Below are positions 55,041 through 64,000 of a stretch of 64,000 nt of DNA, in pieces. Numbering within the stretch: position 1 is the stretch's first letter; each line of letters opens with the position of its first letter. Under the pieces are notes generated by a model, which was not told where the DNA came from, searched no databases, and saw only the letters and a list, made by a program, of their open reading frames with translations. A program made the position numbers and the translations under genes. The stretch is taken from positions 3,945,001 through 4,009,000 of the forward strand of contig NC_088299.1 of assembly GCF_032854445.1 (NCBI RefSeq). The letters run 5' to 3'. This stretch comes from Liolophura sinensis (taxonomy: Eukaryota; Mollusca; Polyplacophora; Chitonida; Chitonidae).

Positions 55041-55264
55041 GGGTAAGTATTCATTGCCAATTGTGGCTTCAATTTCAATTTCCACCAGAAGTCTTGTGAA
55101 AGTGGTCTCTTTGTGATGCTAAAGAAGAACACACTCGGTACTGAGTGCTGTGAACTGTGATTACCGACCACTCCGTTTTCACGCTGCCATAGCTCCTGGA
55201 TTATTGGGCTAAAATATGAAAACCTGGTAAAACTGAAGCCACAGTTGATAATGAATACTTACCC
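55041..55264. mobile_element. MITE with TTA target duplication (PIF/Harbinger-like)
   Basis: A 224-bp element bounded by GGGTAAGTATTCATT and its inverted copy AATGAATACTTACCC, with about 35 bp of similar terminal sequence on each side. The flanks are TTA (55038-55040) and TTA (55265-55267). A 3-bp TTA/TAA duplication with GG-starting termini is typical of PIF/Harbinger. No coding capacity. Confidence 0.7.
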
Positions 55265-55989
55265 TTATTTTTGTGTTAACACATTATTTAATACGGAGAT
55301 AAAACGAGATAAAACAATATAAAACTGCTTCGTGCGTTTATATTCCTGTTGAGTATACTTTTAATCAAATCGGAAAGGTGCGGAATGAAGAGCTGTTTAC
55401 CCGTAAACGAAAAGAACAAATACAGAGAAATGAAGACCTAAGTTACTCTGGCCCTGGTGGAAATATAATGACCGAGGGTCGTGACCGGGAACGGTTTATA
55501 TAGTAGCTGGTGCACATGCAATAGCTGACAGTCCAAAACTATTTGCATGTGTTGACAGAGAAGGCCACATCTGCAATGGTAGAGCGGATACCCTTCATGA
55601 TAGATTACACGAAAGTACATTTAAGCATCGGTAGTACTCGCGGTTAACGTATTAAGAACGTCATTGTCTCTGCACCAGCCAAACACACCCAACGAGGGGT
55701 TTATGTGATATAAGGATCAGGTAGCTTTTGTACCTAGGAATATAAATTACACAAAGCCAGAAAGCTAGTGGATAACTGACTGCAATTTGTCAGTCTGCAA
55801 AGAACGTTGTGCAACTCAAACAAAAGCGCGTCCATCGGCCCTAAACCAATTATCCTTCGTGATAGGATGCACGAAGTTTCCCTGTTGGCGCAATTGCTGA
55901 TTGGCTCGCGTCCTACTGCGGAAGAAGGACTCGTGAGCTTCTCACTCTCTCGTGAGCAGCTACAGCAATTAAGCATGACTGGTTGGCCC

Positions 55990-56090
55990 ACTGTCAGTAT
56001 AATGTGACTAGTCGGAGTGTCATGTCTGGTGTCTTCGGCATGAAACTTCAGTGGTGGCAGTATGGACTCGCCCTGCCATTGGAATTACGG
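55990..56090 (+). repeat. SINE-3 fragment, sense
   Basis: CAGTATAATGTGACTAGTCG, GTGTCATGTCTGGTGTCTTC and CTTCAGTGGTGGCAG are the SINE-3 body in sense direction. Confidence 0.65.
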
Positions 56091-56464
56091 AAGTGCTAAT
56101 AGAATACTGATTCCCTATAGAGTGGTGTACTGCTCTTTTCCACCTCGTTTTCAGAAGAATTCCGATCAGAAAACCTAGTACAAAACAGAGAAATTGGATT
56201 TAATCCCACAGCAAACTAAAGTGCATAAGCCTACAGCGAAGACTGACCTAGCGCTTAACGCATAGAAACATGTATGTGAATCATATACTAATTAGAGTAG
56301 AAAATGTAGAGCACAAAATGATAGTGTTGGGGGATTGACCCGATTAAATCGTTTTCAACTACACTGGAGCAGTAGGGTAGTGCATAATTTAATTCACTAT
56401 CATTGTATGAAAATGGCAAAGGTAACGATCGAGAGAGACAGTTTTGGAAAGACTTCCTCTGGGG

Positions 56465-57010
56465 AGAATGTGGACAGGTAAGCAATGGGAGACTGTGGAT
56501 GGGTAAGCAATGGGAGACTGTGGACATGCAAGCAAGGGGGAAACTGTGGACATGTAAACAATGGAAGACTATGGACAGGTAAGCAATATGAGACTGCAGA
56601 CAAGTAAGCAATAAGAGACTGTGGGCATGTAAGCAATATGAGACTGCGGACAAGTAAGTAGTGGGAGACTGTGGACATGCAAGCAATAAGAGACTGTTGA
56701 CATGTAAGCAATGGGAGACTGTGGACAGGTAAGCAACGGGAAGACTGTGGACATGCAAGCAAGGGGGAAACTGTAGACATGTAAGCAATGGGAGACTATG
56801 GACAGGTAAGCAATATGAGACTGCGGACAAGTAAGCAATAGAAGACTGTGGACATGTAAGCAATGAGAGGTTGTGGACTTGTAAGCAGTGGGAGACTGTG
56901 GACATGTAAGCAATGGGAGACTGTAGACATGTAAGCAATGGGAGATTGTGATTAGGTAGACTGTGTACATGTAAGTGATGGGAGGCTGTGGACCGGTGCG
57001 CAATGGGAAA
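56465..57010. repeat. Minisatellite, 25-bp unit, about 21 copies
   Basis: Tandem copies of GACTGTGGACATGTAAGCAA then TGGGA, with many point variants. The lack of stops on the minus strand yields open frames of 126-216 codons rich in Ser, Leu, His and Cys. Twenty-five is not a multiple of three, so three frames are read in rotation. Confidence 0.93.
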
Positions 57011-57261
57011 CTGTGCACACCTAGTTAATTTGTTTGTCTGTTTGCCATTTGTTCAGTCTTGTTACGAATGTGTTTCCGCTCACCATACTAGTCCAAAATG
57101 TTGCCGTACTTTATGGTGCTGCCTCACTGGAACCACAAAAGGAAGACACCACATTTGAAACAACGGGCATAACCATCCCCACCCACCACAACCCCAAGTA
57201 AACTGACATTAGATCGATAGGGAAAGCTTCTGAAACCCACTGATGCTGCAGCACGCGGTAT

Positions 57262-57398
57262 TTTCAGCAACCTGCGGGTGGTCGCGGGTTTCCCTCGGGC
57301 TCTGCCCGGTTTCCTCCCACCCTAATGCTGGCCGCCGTCGTATGAGTGAAATATTCTTGAGTACGGCGTAAAACACCGATCAAATAAATAAATAAAAT
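57262..57398 (+). repeat. SINE-1 copy, sense, head missing
   Basis: CAGCAACCTGCGGGTGGTCG, CCCGGTTTCCTCCCACCCTA, GAGTACGGCGTAAAACACCG and an AAATAAATAAATAAA tail. It is about 230 bp upstream of the first visible GALM exon. Confidence 0.92.
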
Positions 57399-57631
57399 AA
57401 TTAAACTGCTTACTTCCATTAAATTCTATGCCAGATTGCTTCAAATGTTGTAAAGGTATTTTTTGTTTTGATTGTTTGTTTATATTTTTTCTTTTGTGAT
57501 TAAGTCAATATCCTAATGTTTTGTCCTTATCTAAACAACAAAAACACACTTGGGATTGATAACCGAACGGGTCGTCGCCATAGGTACGATAAGATTAAAC
57601 TTTTCACCATATAACGTTTAATAAACTCTAG

Positions 57632-57817
57632 GCCTGCATTTAGAAAATGTCTTACTTTTTGACATTAGTGATAACAATGGTTTCAGGTATACCTTCCGAT
57701 CCCCCAACAATGTAACAATGCAGGTTATAACATATGGAGGGATTATCACTACCCTATATGTACCAGATAAAAAAGGAGCTGTGGACGACATCTGCCTTGG
57801 ATTTGACACATTTGAAG
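57632..57817 (+). CDS. GALM: GALM first visible exon
   Basis: The frame reads ...LFDISDNNGFRYTF, then VITYGGIITTLYVPD and LGFDTFE, ending at donor GTAGGT in phase 1. The acceptor is ambiguous: AG at 57630-57631 or at 57642-57643, both in phase 1. This covers the N-terminal strand and the Tyr-Gly-Gly turn of the family. Confidence 0.88.
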
Positions 57818-60800
57818 GTAGGTATACCTAGACGGGCATGTCAGTATAATCTTTCAGGCGGCAGAGTGTAACACATCTTCCCTTGTTCTCTTATCTGACT
57901 GAAGAGTTTGACCCTGCAGTTTCCGATTTGCGACATTGTAGCAGTACAGTATCGGTCCAATTAATTCACCGATATACGGCACTGTGTACAGGACTGTGTA
58001 CGCAAATACTCTGTACAGAAAAAAGCTTGTAACCAATATTTTTACATTTTCGCACTTTGGCACTGTATATTTCAGGGGAACAAAATTTGAAAGATTACTG
58101 ACTTTTTTTTGATAACTGTCAGTATTGTATATAGACGTAAAATATCCGACCGCACAGCAGTTTTAATGTTTTCAGTCGAATTCAAAATGTAGTCTTTTTT
58201 TCAAGCTATAGAGATTTCAGATCTCAAGCATGACAGTGTGTGGCTTGAAATGGTCATACCCAAGTTAATTTATTTTATTTATTTACTTGGTTGGTGTTTC
58301 ACGTCGTACTCAAAAATATTTCATTTATACGACGAGAGCCGATGGAAGGAAACCAGGCAAAGCCCAGTGGAAGTCGGAGAGGAAGCTAACATGTGCTGGG
58401 CTTTAACTCACAGCGACAGCATTGATGGGAGGCTTCAGGTCTAATAGGATTCCTGAGTTTCCTAAGTTTACCTGAAACGCTTGGTTTTTATTCCTTAATA
58501 CGGACTATTTGATGTGGCCGTCTCAGCTTTCTCCTTGGGGAGTGAAAATGGAATTAAGCTACAGTTTTCTTGAGGCCCCACCGGTCAGTCCGGAATTGGG
58601 GGCCCAATTGTTTGTCTTCAGTTTTCTGTTGAGAGCCAGGCCTGCATGTACATGACGATGTGCTGAATTTTCTGTGGGGGTAATGTAACATTACTTTCAT
58701 TTTTTATCCTGACCATAGTCATACATTTATTTATTTATTAATGATTAATAAATGGTTAATGATGTCAGACCCCATAGAGTTATTACAAATAATCTACTGT
58801 TTTGTAATGTGGTGCCTTCGTTTCAGATTATGAGAAAGATCATCCGTACTTTGGCGCCATTGTGGGCAGAGTAGCCAACCGGATTGCCAAGGGAAAGTTT
58901 GTGCTGGACGGAGTGACATACAATTTGCCGATTAACCACGGCTCTAACAGCATCCATGGCGGTATTAACGGATTTGATAAGGTACATCTAAGCGTACACC
59001 TTAAGACCTTCTTTGTCAAATCCTGTGTGATCTCGTATGCTGATGAGATCTGTCTTATTGGCCCAGCAGATCACGTTTCACATCTACTGTCAGATTGTAC
59101 TTGTACAGAAAGTGTCTTTTTGAAAAATAAAGATGACAGTTGACAGCCCATTGCCGTCAACGTCAGATGGGTATTTCCAGTCGTGTGACCACAACAGATA
59201 AGTGTTTTTTTCAACACAGGCCCCAAATCAAGTTTTGCCACGTCATATTCCCATGATTACCACCAGCATAGTTCACAAATAAAACGTCCAAATATCCTAT
59301 GCAAGCTTAATCTTTTATCATCGATTTAATTAAAGCACACAGAGAGATTCATATGGATCTGGACGAGAAATCTTATGATATTTATTATCCATAAACTTCA
59401 TCCTTTGCTAGGATTGATGTAAACCGAGCTAGGGAAATTGCGTTCAGTCAAAAAATCTACGTGGTATGTATTTTAGTTCAAGAATTTAAAATCAGTACGG
59501 TATAGAAATAATTATGTTTTGGGTTCTTTCATATATCCGGTATATGTTTTTATTTATTCATTTATTTATGTATTTGATTCGTGTTCGTGAATATTTCACT
59601 TACGTCAGCGGTGGGCATTATGGTGGGGGGAAATCGGGTAGTGTCCGGTGGAAACCCACGGACACCCTTGCGTTGCTTGCAGATCTTCTCACGTAGGACA
59701 GGAGAGGAAACTCGCAAAGTTTTCTTTATTTGACAGAAACTGTGGGATGCAACATTAGATGGATCCCAACTCAAGCTCCAATATATAAGCAAAGACGGTG
59801 AAGAGGGTTATCCAGGGGAGGTAACTGTTCAGGTGATGTACGAACTGACAACAGAGAATGAGCTGCTCATAGACTACACGGCGACTACAACGAAAGCCAC
59901 GCCAATCATGCTAGTAAACCACGCCTATTTCAACCTATCAGGACATGTAAGCTAAAGTGTGAAATAAAATTGTATTAAAGGTCTGAGTGGAAAATGTACA
60001 AGCTGTCTTTTACATGTGTCTCTAGTGAAAATACTGTCATAATCATCTTCTTAGTTCATTACAATTTCTCTTAAAAGGCAACACTATAGTCCAAATGGAA
60101 GGAATGGAGGAAGTTGAAAATAGCATTTTTTGTGATGTAGCACAAGAGAGATATCGGAGTTCAAAGTAAGAAAAATGGCGTACATGAGACAGTCGAAAGC
60201 GCCGCCATGTCGTCAATTTTAACCAATCAGGCGTGACTTATTTCTATAGCTCGAGGACGCAGCTGTTGCCGCTTACGTCACTCGAGCCCTGTTTTGCCGG
60301 GGTATCAGTGATGCGACATCGTGTTTCCTATTGCTCTAAAATAATTCCTGATTAAAGATTGATATATAGAGTTACGAAGCCTGTCCGAAAAAAATGTTTG
60401 TCGCCTTTAAGGCCTGTTTCAACCCCTCTTCCAAAATAATATTAAAATATTTATTGCTTTTTCTGTCAAGACTAAAATAACGACATAGAGTAAATACGCT
60501 TAACTTCTTTATGTTTTACTATTAACATTCACTTAACAACAGACAACTATTAGACACCTTGAATATTATTCTGTATAATTTACTCTCTAACCTGAATAGC
60601 ACAGGCGCTAACTCAACTATTTTTGTACCATGAATCTTTGTCTGAGTGACCAAACTTGTTTCCTTACACAAACAGAACAGCAAGGACATCTATGATCACA
60701 TGGCCCAGATTAACGCTGAGCGGTACTTGATCGTTGACGAGGAAGGAATCCCGTCTGGTGAGCTGAAGTAAGATGTATCTGTCAAATTTTGATATCGTTT

Positions 60801-62981
60801 GTTACTATTTATGTAATTCTTTAGTCACGTGACAACGATTTATGCATTGATATGAACTGTTAGAATAAAACTCTATCTGACGTAAACTGACAGGCAGCTG
60901 TATTTCACCGGTTAAGTGGGACCATCAGCCAGCTATTACAATTATTGTCGGAGGGCCTTCGTGACCGAGGTGTTCAGCGTGCTAGCGCGGCACAATAACC
61001 CAGGAGCCTCTCATCAATGCGATAGCTTTTCAAGTCTAACTCATGCTGGCTTCTTCTTCAACCTTGCGTGGGGAGGTCTGGCAGCAACCTGCACATGGGC
61101 GTGAGTCCCCCCCCCCCCCCCCCCCCCGGTTTCCTCCCACAAAAATGTTGGGCACAGGAGTACAAGTGGAATATTCTTGCGCACGACGTTAAACATCAAT
61201 CAAATCAGATGAAATCAACCTACGCCTTTGGCCACTTGGTAAACCCTACTTTATTTCATCACTTTCACCTTCAGCCAGGAAGTGCGAATATTTCTATTTT
61301 TAAAAGTTTACACATGACCTCACCAGAGATTGAACTTGCTCGCGCCTCCCAGTTAAGAGGCACATGCTCCAACCATACAGTTGAATTGTCGTTTTCAGGT
61401 GAGATTGCTCCGGTAGAAGGTACACTTTTCGACCTACGCAAGAAGGTGCGTCTGGCTGAACGAATCAAACTGATAAACGACGGCATAGGATTTGACAACA
61501 ACTTCTGTCTGGATCTTTCCGATCAAAGGAAATATGTCGCTAGGTAAAGATAATTTTTCATCTGAATTCCCACGATTGAAGTCTGTGGTGGGTTTGACAA
61601 AACCAATCAGTAATTTTGACATCTTAAAACAGGATTTTCATTTCATGTTTTATTGCTATCACCAGAATAAGTTAGCCATATATATCCGGGTACTTCACTC
61701 AAAGATTCATAGAAGATACATAACCCCATTGCAACTTTATAATACCCATTATAATGTCGGCCATTGATTTCGCTTCATTAAAACATTTTGGGTAAAGGGT
61801 TAAGGATAACACACTGAAGGATAATACAAGGATGATTATCACACATGTGTACGAGATTGTTTGGTGGAGAGTATATGGTGACGTCTAGTAACTTGCTATA
61901 AGTATCACTACATTTTTTAGACCTATTTCCTGTTTAAGCCACGGTTCTAAAGTGAGTGTAATTTGCTGCTATGCAGGCATTAACACGAGTAAACTGACAA
62001 GGGGCCATACTTCACCAGTTACGTATGGCAATTTATAAGTCTCTTTTTGTACTGCATTACAGAGTTGAATGTCCGCAGACAGGTCGCTTCCTCGAGGTCT
62101 ATTCCACAGAACCTGCTGTACAGTTTTACAATTCTGGCTACCTGGACGGCGTCAAAGGCAAAGGCGGAATAACGTACGGCAAACATGGTGCCTTCTGTTT
62201 GGAGCCACAGCATTATAACGACAGTGTGAATCAGGTAAGTTGTTTACATGTATCTTTCTTAAACACAGTCATGCAGAATTGAATTTTTTTGTTATTTCGG
62301 AGTGTTAAGTGTTAAATGTAATGTATCCAACCCCCCACCTTTGTTTCTATCCTCTCGAGATTTGTGAAAAGTTTAACATGTTTTCTCAACCTGAGTCTTT
62401 GCAATGAGTATGATTCTCTTGTAAATACATATTGACAGAGCGTCCAGAATCTCTGGCACTCTGCTTTGATTGTGTCTAATTCCGCTTGATCCGGGACTAG
62501 GGGCGGTAGATTCATCGTGTTGTGAATCAGATCGCCAGTTTGGATATAGGAACAGTTGCAATAAAAGCGCAGTTGAGATGCATTTTTATTATCGACAACT
62601 TATATTCAAGCATGCTACACCGTTTGAATGCTGATTTCACTCAGTGGCCTAAAACATACCTTGTGTCTTTCCATCATCAGTGAAAACTGTTGATCGTTTC
62701 TCTTTGTATGATTCTGTCATATATACTTTATATACTTTCTTATTTCTTTGGTTGTTTGTGTTAAACGTCGTTTGGGGGGATTCGCCTTGCAGTTATTGAC
62801 CCAGAATATCCTTACTGGTCGACGTCTGGTATGCAAATGTCTGTTGCTAGGCATAGATTACTAGGTGAAACATGTACGTCACTCGTCGTGTCTGTTTTAG
62901 CCGTCCTTCCCAAACACGGTCCTGCGACCTGGAGAGACGTACCGACAGACCACCTGGTACAGGTTCGGGATAGTCGAATAG
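57632..62981 (+). CDS. GALM: Galactose mutarotase (aldose 1-epimerase), seven exons
   Basis: This enzyme converts beta-D-galactose to alpha-D-galactose at the head of the Leloir pathway in the cytosol. The exons are 57632-57817, 58827-58981, 59737-59946, 60676-60757, 61399-61543, 62063-62234 and 62901-62981. They join in frame (phases 1,1,0,0,1,2,0,stop) to 344 codons including the stop; family members are about 340 residues. Landmarks are VITYGG near the N-terminus, GRVANRIAKGKF, NSIHGG (sugar-binding His), NHAYFNLSG (catalytic acid His), GFDNNFC (Asp) and FCLEPQ (catalytic base Glu). All are intact. The start codon is not in the first visible exon, whose frame is closed upstream by TAA at 57622-57624, so a short 5' exon must lie upstream. 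The introns carry SINEs. Confidence 0.95.
58265..58450 (-). repeat. SINE-1 copy, internally deleted
   Basis: TTTATTTATTTACTTGGTTG, CTCAAAAATATTTCATTTAT and ACTCACAGCGACAGCATTGA. It lies in the first GALM intron seen here. Confidence 0.85.
58827..58981 (+). CDS. GALM: GALM exon with GRVANRI and NSIHGG
   Basis: Acceptor CGTTTCAG, donor GTACAT. It encodes YFGAIVGRVANRIAKGKF and NSIHGGINGFDK. The Arg in GRVANR and the His in IHGG are substrate-binding residues in characterised mutarotases. Confidence 0.96.
59545..59715 (-). repeat. SINE-1 copy abutting a GALM splice acceptor
   Basis: TTTATTCATTTATTTATG, GTGAATATTTCACTTACG, GGCATTATGGTGGGGGGAAA and CACGTAGGACAGGAGAGGAA. It ends about 20 bp before exon 59737-59946. 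Confidence 0.88.
59737..59946 (+). CDS. GALM: GALM exon with catalytic His
   Basis: This is a 70-codon, phase 0-0 exon with acceptor TTTGACAG and donor GTAAGC. It contains SKDGEEGYPGEV and VNHAYFNLSGH; the His of NHAYFNL is the general acid. A SINE copy ends about 20 bp upstream of the acceptor. Confidence 0.96.
60676..60757 (+). CDS. GALM: GALM exon with YLIVDEEGIPSG
   Basis: 82 nt, phase 0 to 1, acceptor CACAAACAG, donor GTGAGC. It encodes NSKDIYDHMAQINAERYLIV and then DEEGIPSG, the segment before the E-x-x-P-V turn. Confidence 0.95.
60862..60945 (+). repeat. Unnamed dispersed repeat, copy 2 of 3
   Basis: Shares CTGTTAGAATAAAAC, GTAAACTGACAGG, GTATTTCACCGGT and CAGCCAGCTATTAC with segments at about 47820-47905 (minus-gene intron, same orientation) and 61975-62030. 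The family was not recognised. Confidence 0.55.
60950..61210 (+). repeat. SINE-1 copy, sense, full length
   Basis: Head GGGCCTTCGTGACCGAGGTG, GGTCTGGCAGCAACCTGCAC, a poly-C run (61109-61126) where other copies have CCCGGGCTCTGCCC, then GTTAAACATCAATCAAATCA. Confidence 0.9.
61399..61543 (+). CDS. GALM: GALM exon with GFDNNFC
   Basis: 145 nt, phase 1 to 2, acceptor GTTTTCAG, donor GTAAAG. It encodes EIAPVEGTLFDLRKKV and GIGFDNNFCLDL; the Asp of GFDNNF is a conserved substrate ligand. It sits about 190 bp downstream of a SINE. Confidence 0.96.
62063..62234 (+). CDS. GALM: GALM exon with catalytic Glu
   Basis: 172 nt, phase 2 to 0, acceptor CATTACAG, donor GTAAGT. It encodes CPQTGRFLEVYSTEPAVQFY, then KHGAFCLEPQHYNDSVNQ. 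The Glu in FCLEPQ is the catalytic base. Confidence 0.96.
62901..62981 (+). CDS. GALM: GALM terminal exon
   Basis: Acceptor CTGTTTTAG, then PSFPNTVLRPGETYRQTTWY and RFGIVE, stop TAG at 62979-62981. The L-R-P-G-E-x-Y signature ends the family domain. No perfect AATAAA was seen in the next few hundred bases. Confidence 0.95.
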   Translation, partial: PSFPNTVLRPGETYRQTTWYRFGIVE

Positions 62982-64000
62982 GAAGTAGCGTGGTTTTATA
63001 ACCGATGCCAGATTCAAAGGAAGGATGGGAGGATTGTGGTCGAGTTAGTTGAACTTATGAGGAAGGACATTTTGAAAGACGTTAAATGTATAACTCGTAA
63101 ATCTAGAGCAACGTTGGTTTAAGGAGTTTTCGTACACTATGTAAGCCGTTTTGAAATATATCTAAGCTCTTCATAAATACAAGTTTTGGGCTTTGCTTTT
63201 TGTTTTACTTTGTTCATATAATGCTACAAAGAGTTAATGGAACAATTCCACTTTTTGAGGCAAGAAAACGTTACGGTTGTTTCCTCAGAAGCTGTGGCTC
63301 AAATGCCCACTTTGAAGAACACGATCATCAACCAACAAGAAGAAACGGCGACAACAATGACATGGCCGTCTTCCAATTGGGATGATCAACCGAGGTAAAA
63401 ACTAACGAATATGATGCCATAATTCTGCGACTCGATGTGAGGAACGCGTTTTAGCTTCTATATACGAGCAGTTCTTCTCCAGGGGTTCTCCTTGATCATG
63501 GGTGCATTTTTTTAAAATTTAGCCTACATGCCATGTCCAGTTTATTGACTGGACATGGCTTAAGATTCCTTACTTATCCTCGATATTATGCAACAGTGAG
63601 ACAATCTTTGAAGAAATGGTGGTATGGGAAACGTGGTTACAAAACCACAAACCTTTTCCATGGAGTAGCGATTGCTGCAGGAAATTCACTAACCCTTGAA
63701 CAATTGGGGCACGGGTTCAAATCCCGCCGTCGTCGGTTCGGGTGAATTTAAGTCAGTTTTTTGTGTTTTTCTCCGAATATAAATCTGACCGCTGTTAAAT
63801 AAGTTAAATATTTCAATACGTAGTAAAACATTAATCTACACAAATGAATTAATAATGCAAATGCGCGAAAAACTATATGGAAGCCGGTCTAGGTCATCAT
63901 AGTGTATTATCATCACATTCGAGTAGCACGGTGTCATGTGGCGATGGTACAATGGTGTAAAGTTATGGTCATCGGTCACCGCTTCATGCTATCGTTCTGT
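62982..64000. other. GALM 3' flank
   Basis: No coding sequence is recognised. A B-box-like GGTTCAAATCC with context GGGGCACGGGTTCAAATCCC at about 63702-63721 looks like a tRNA-derived SINE head remnant, not a tRNA gene, because no matching cloverleaf 5' half is visible. Confidence 0.45.

Noticed and set aside
56288-57018. Long minus-strand open frames (up to 216 codons) of Ser/Leu/Cys/His-rich repeats
   Set aside because: They are translations of the 25-bp minisatellite in rotating frames; no domain and no splice context.
63702-63730. Possible tRNA gene (B-box GGTTCAAATCC)
   Set aside because: No 5' half, anticodon arm or acceptor pairing; more likely a SINE head remnant.

Overview
This window is animal nuclear DNA, most likely from a mollusc or a close lophotrochozoan relative. 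It is AT-rich and intron-rich, with genes split into many short GT-AG exons. It is also packed with tRNA-derived SINEs of a kind common in molluscan genomes. The best represented SINE ends in AATAAATA, carries a body reading ACGGCGTAAAACACC, and starts with a tRNA-like head. There are no prokaryotic gene signatures. The organism call rests on repeat style and gene content, not on a database match.

Three genes can be supported. (1) Minus strand, about 52479 down to 13944: a large gene reconstructed exon by exon here. Nine tandem units, each made of three exons (A, B and C), encode a ~100-residue four-cysteine domain plus a short proline-rich linker. They are followed by exons for a complete ZP (zona pellucida) module. 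Phases are identical in every unit (A enters in phase 1, A/B phase 0, B/C phase 2, C leaves in phase 1). The ZP-N half of the terminal ZP module has its intron at the same place and phase, so I interpret the nine units as divergent ZP-N-like domains. The 34 exons join in frame to about 1,260 residues; the N-terminal exon and the exact C-terminus are unresolved. The layout resembles egg-coat proteins with tandem ZP-N repeats, such as abalone VERL, but orthology is not claimed. (2) Plus strand, 57632-62981: galactose mutarotase (aldose 1-epimerase, GALM), seven exons giving about 343 codons with all catalytic residues; only the start-codon exon is missing. (3) Minus strand, 7358-8299: a seven-helix receptor of rhodopsin type with unusual motif losses.

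Layout: 1-7300 is gene-poor with a 33-bp minisatellite (about 4360-4800). 7.3-8.3 kb holds the receptor. 8.3-13.9 kb is gene-poor. 13.9-52.5 kb is the multi-ZP-N gene, whose introns hold most of the SINEs, a 32/35-bp minisatellite, a Tc1/mariner fossil, hairpins and MITE-like elements. 53-57.4 kb is intergenic, with a PIF/Harbinger-like MITE and a 25-bp minisatellite. 57.6-63 kb is GALM. The multi-ZP-N gene and GALM are divergently transcribed.

The multi-ZP-N gene is the most interesting content. The other genes have no obvious functional link to it: GALM is housekeeping sugar metabolism and the receptor is an orphan.
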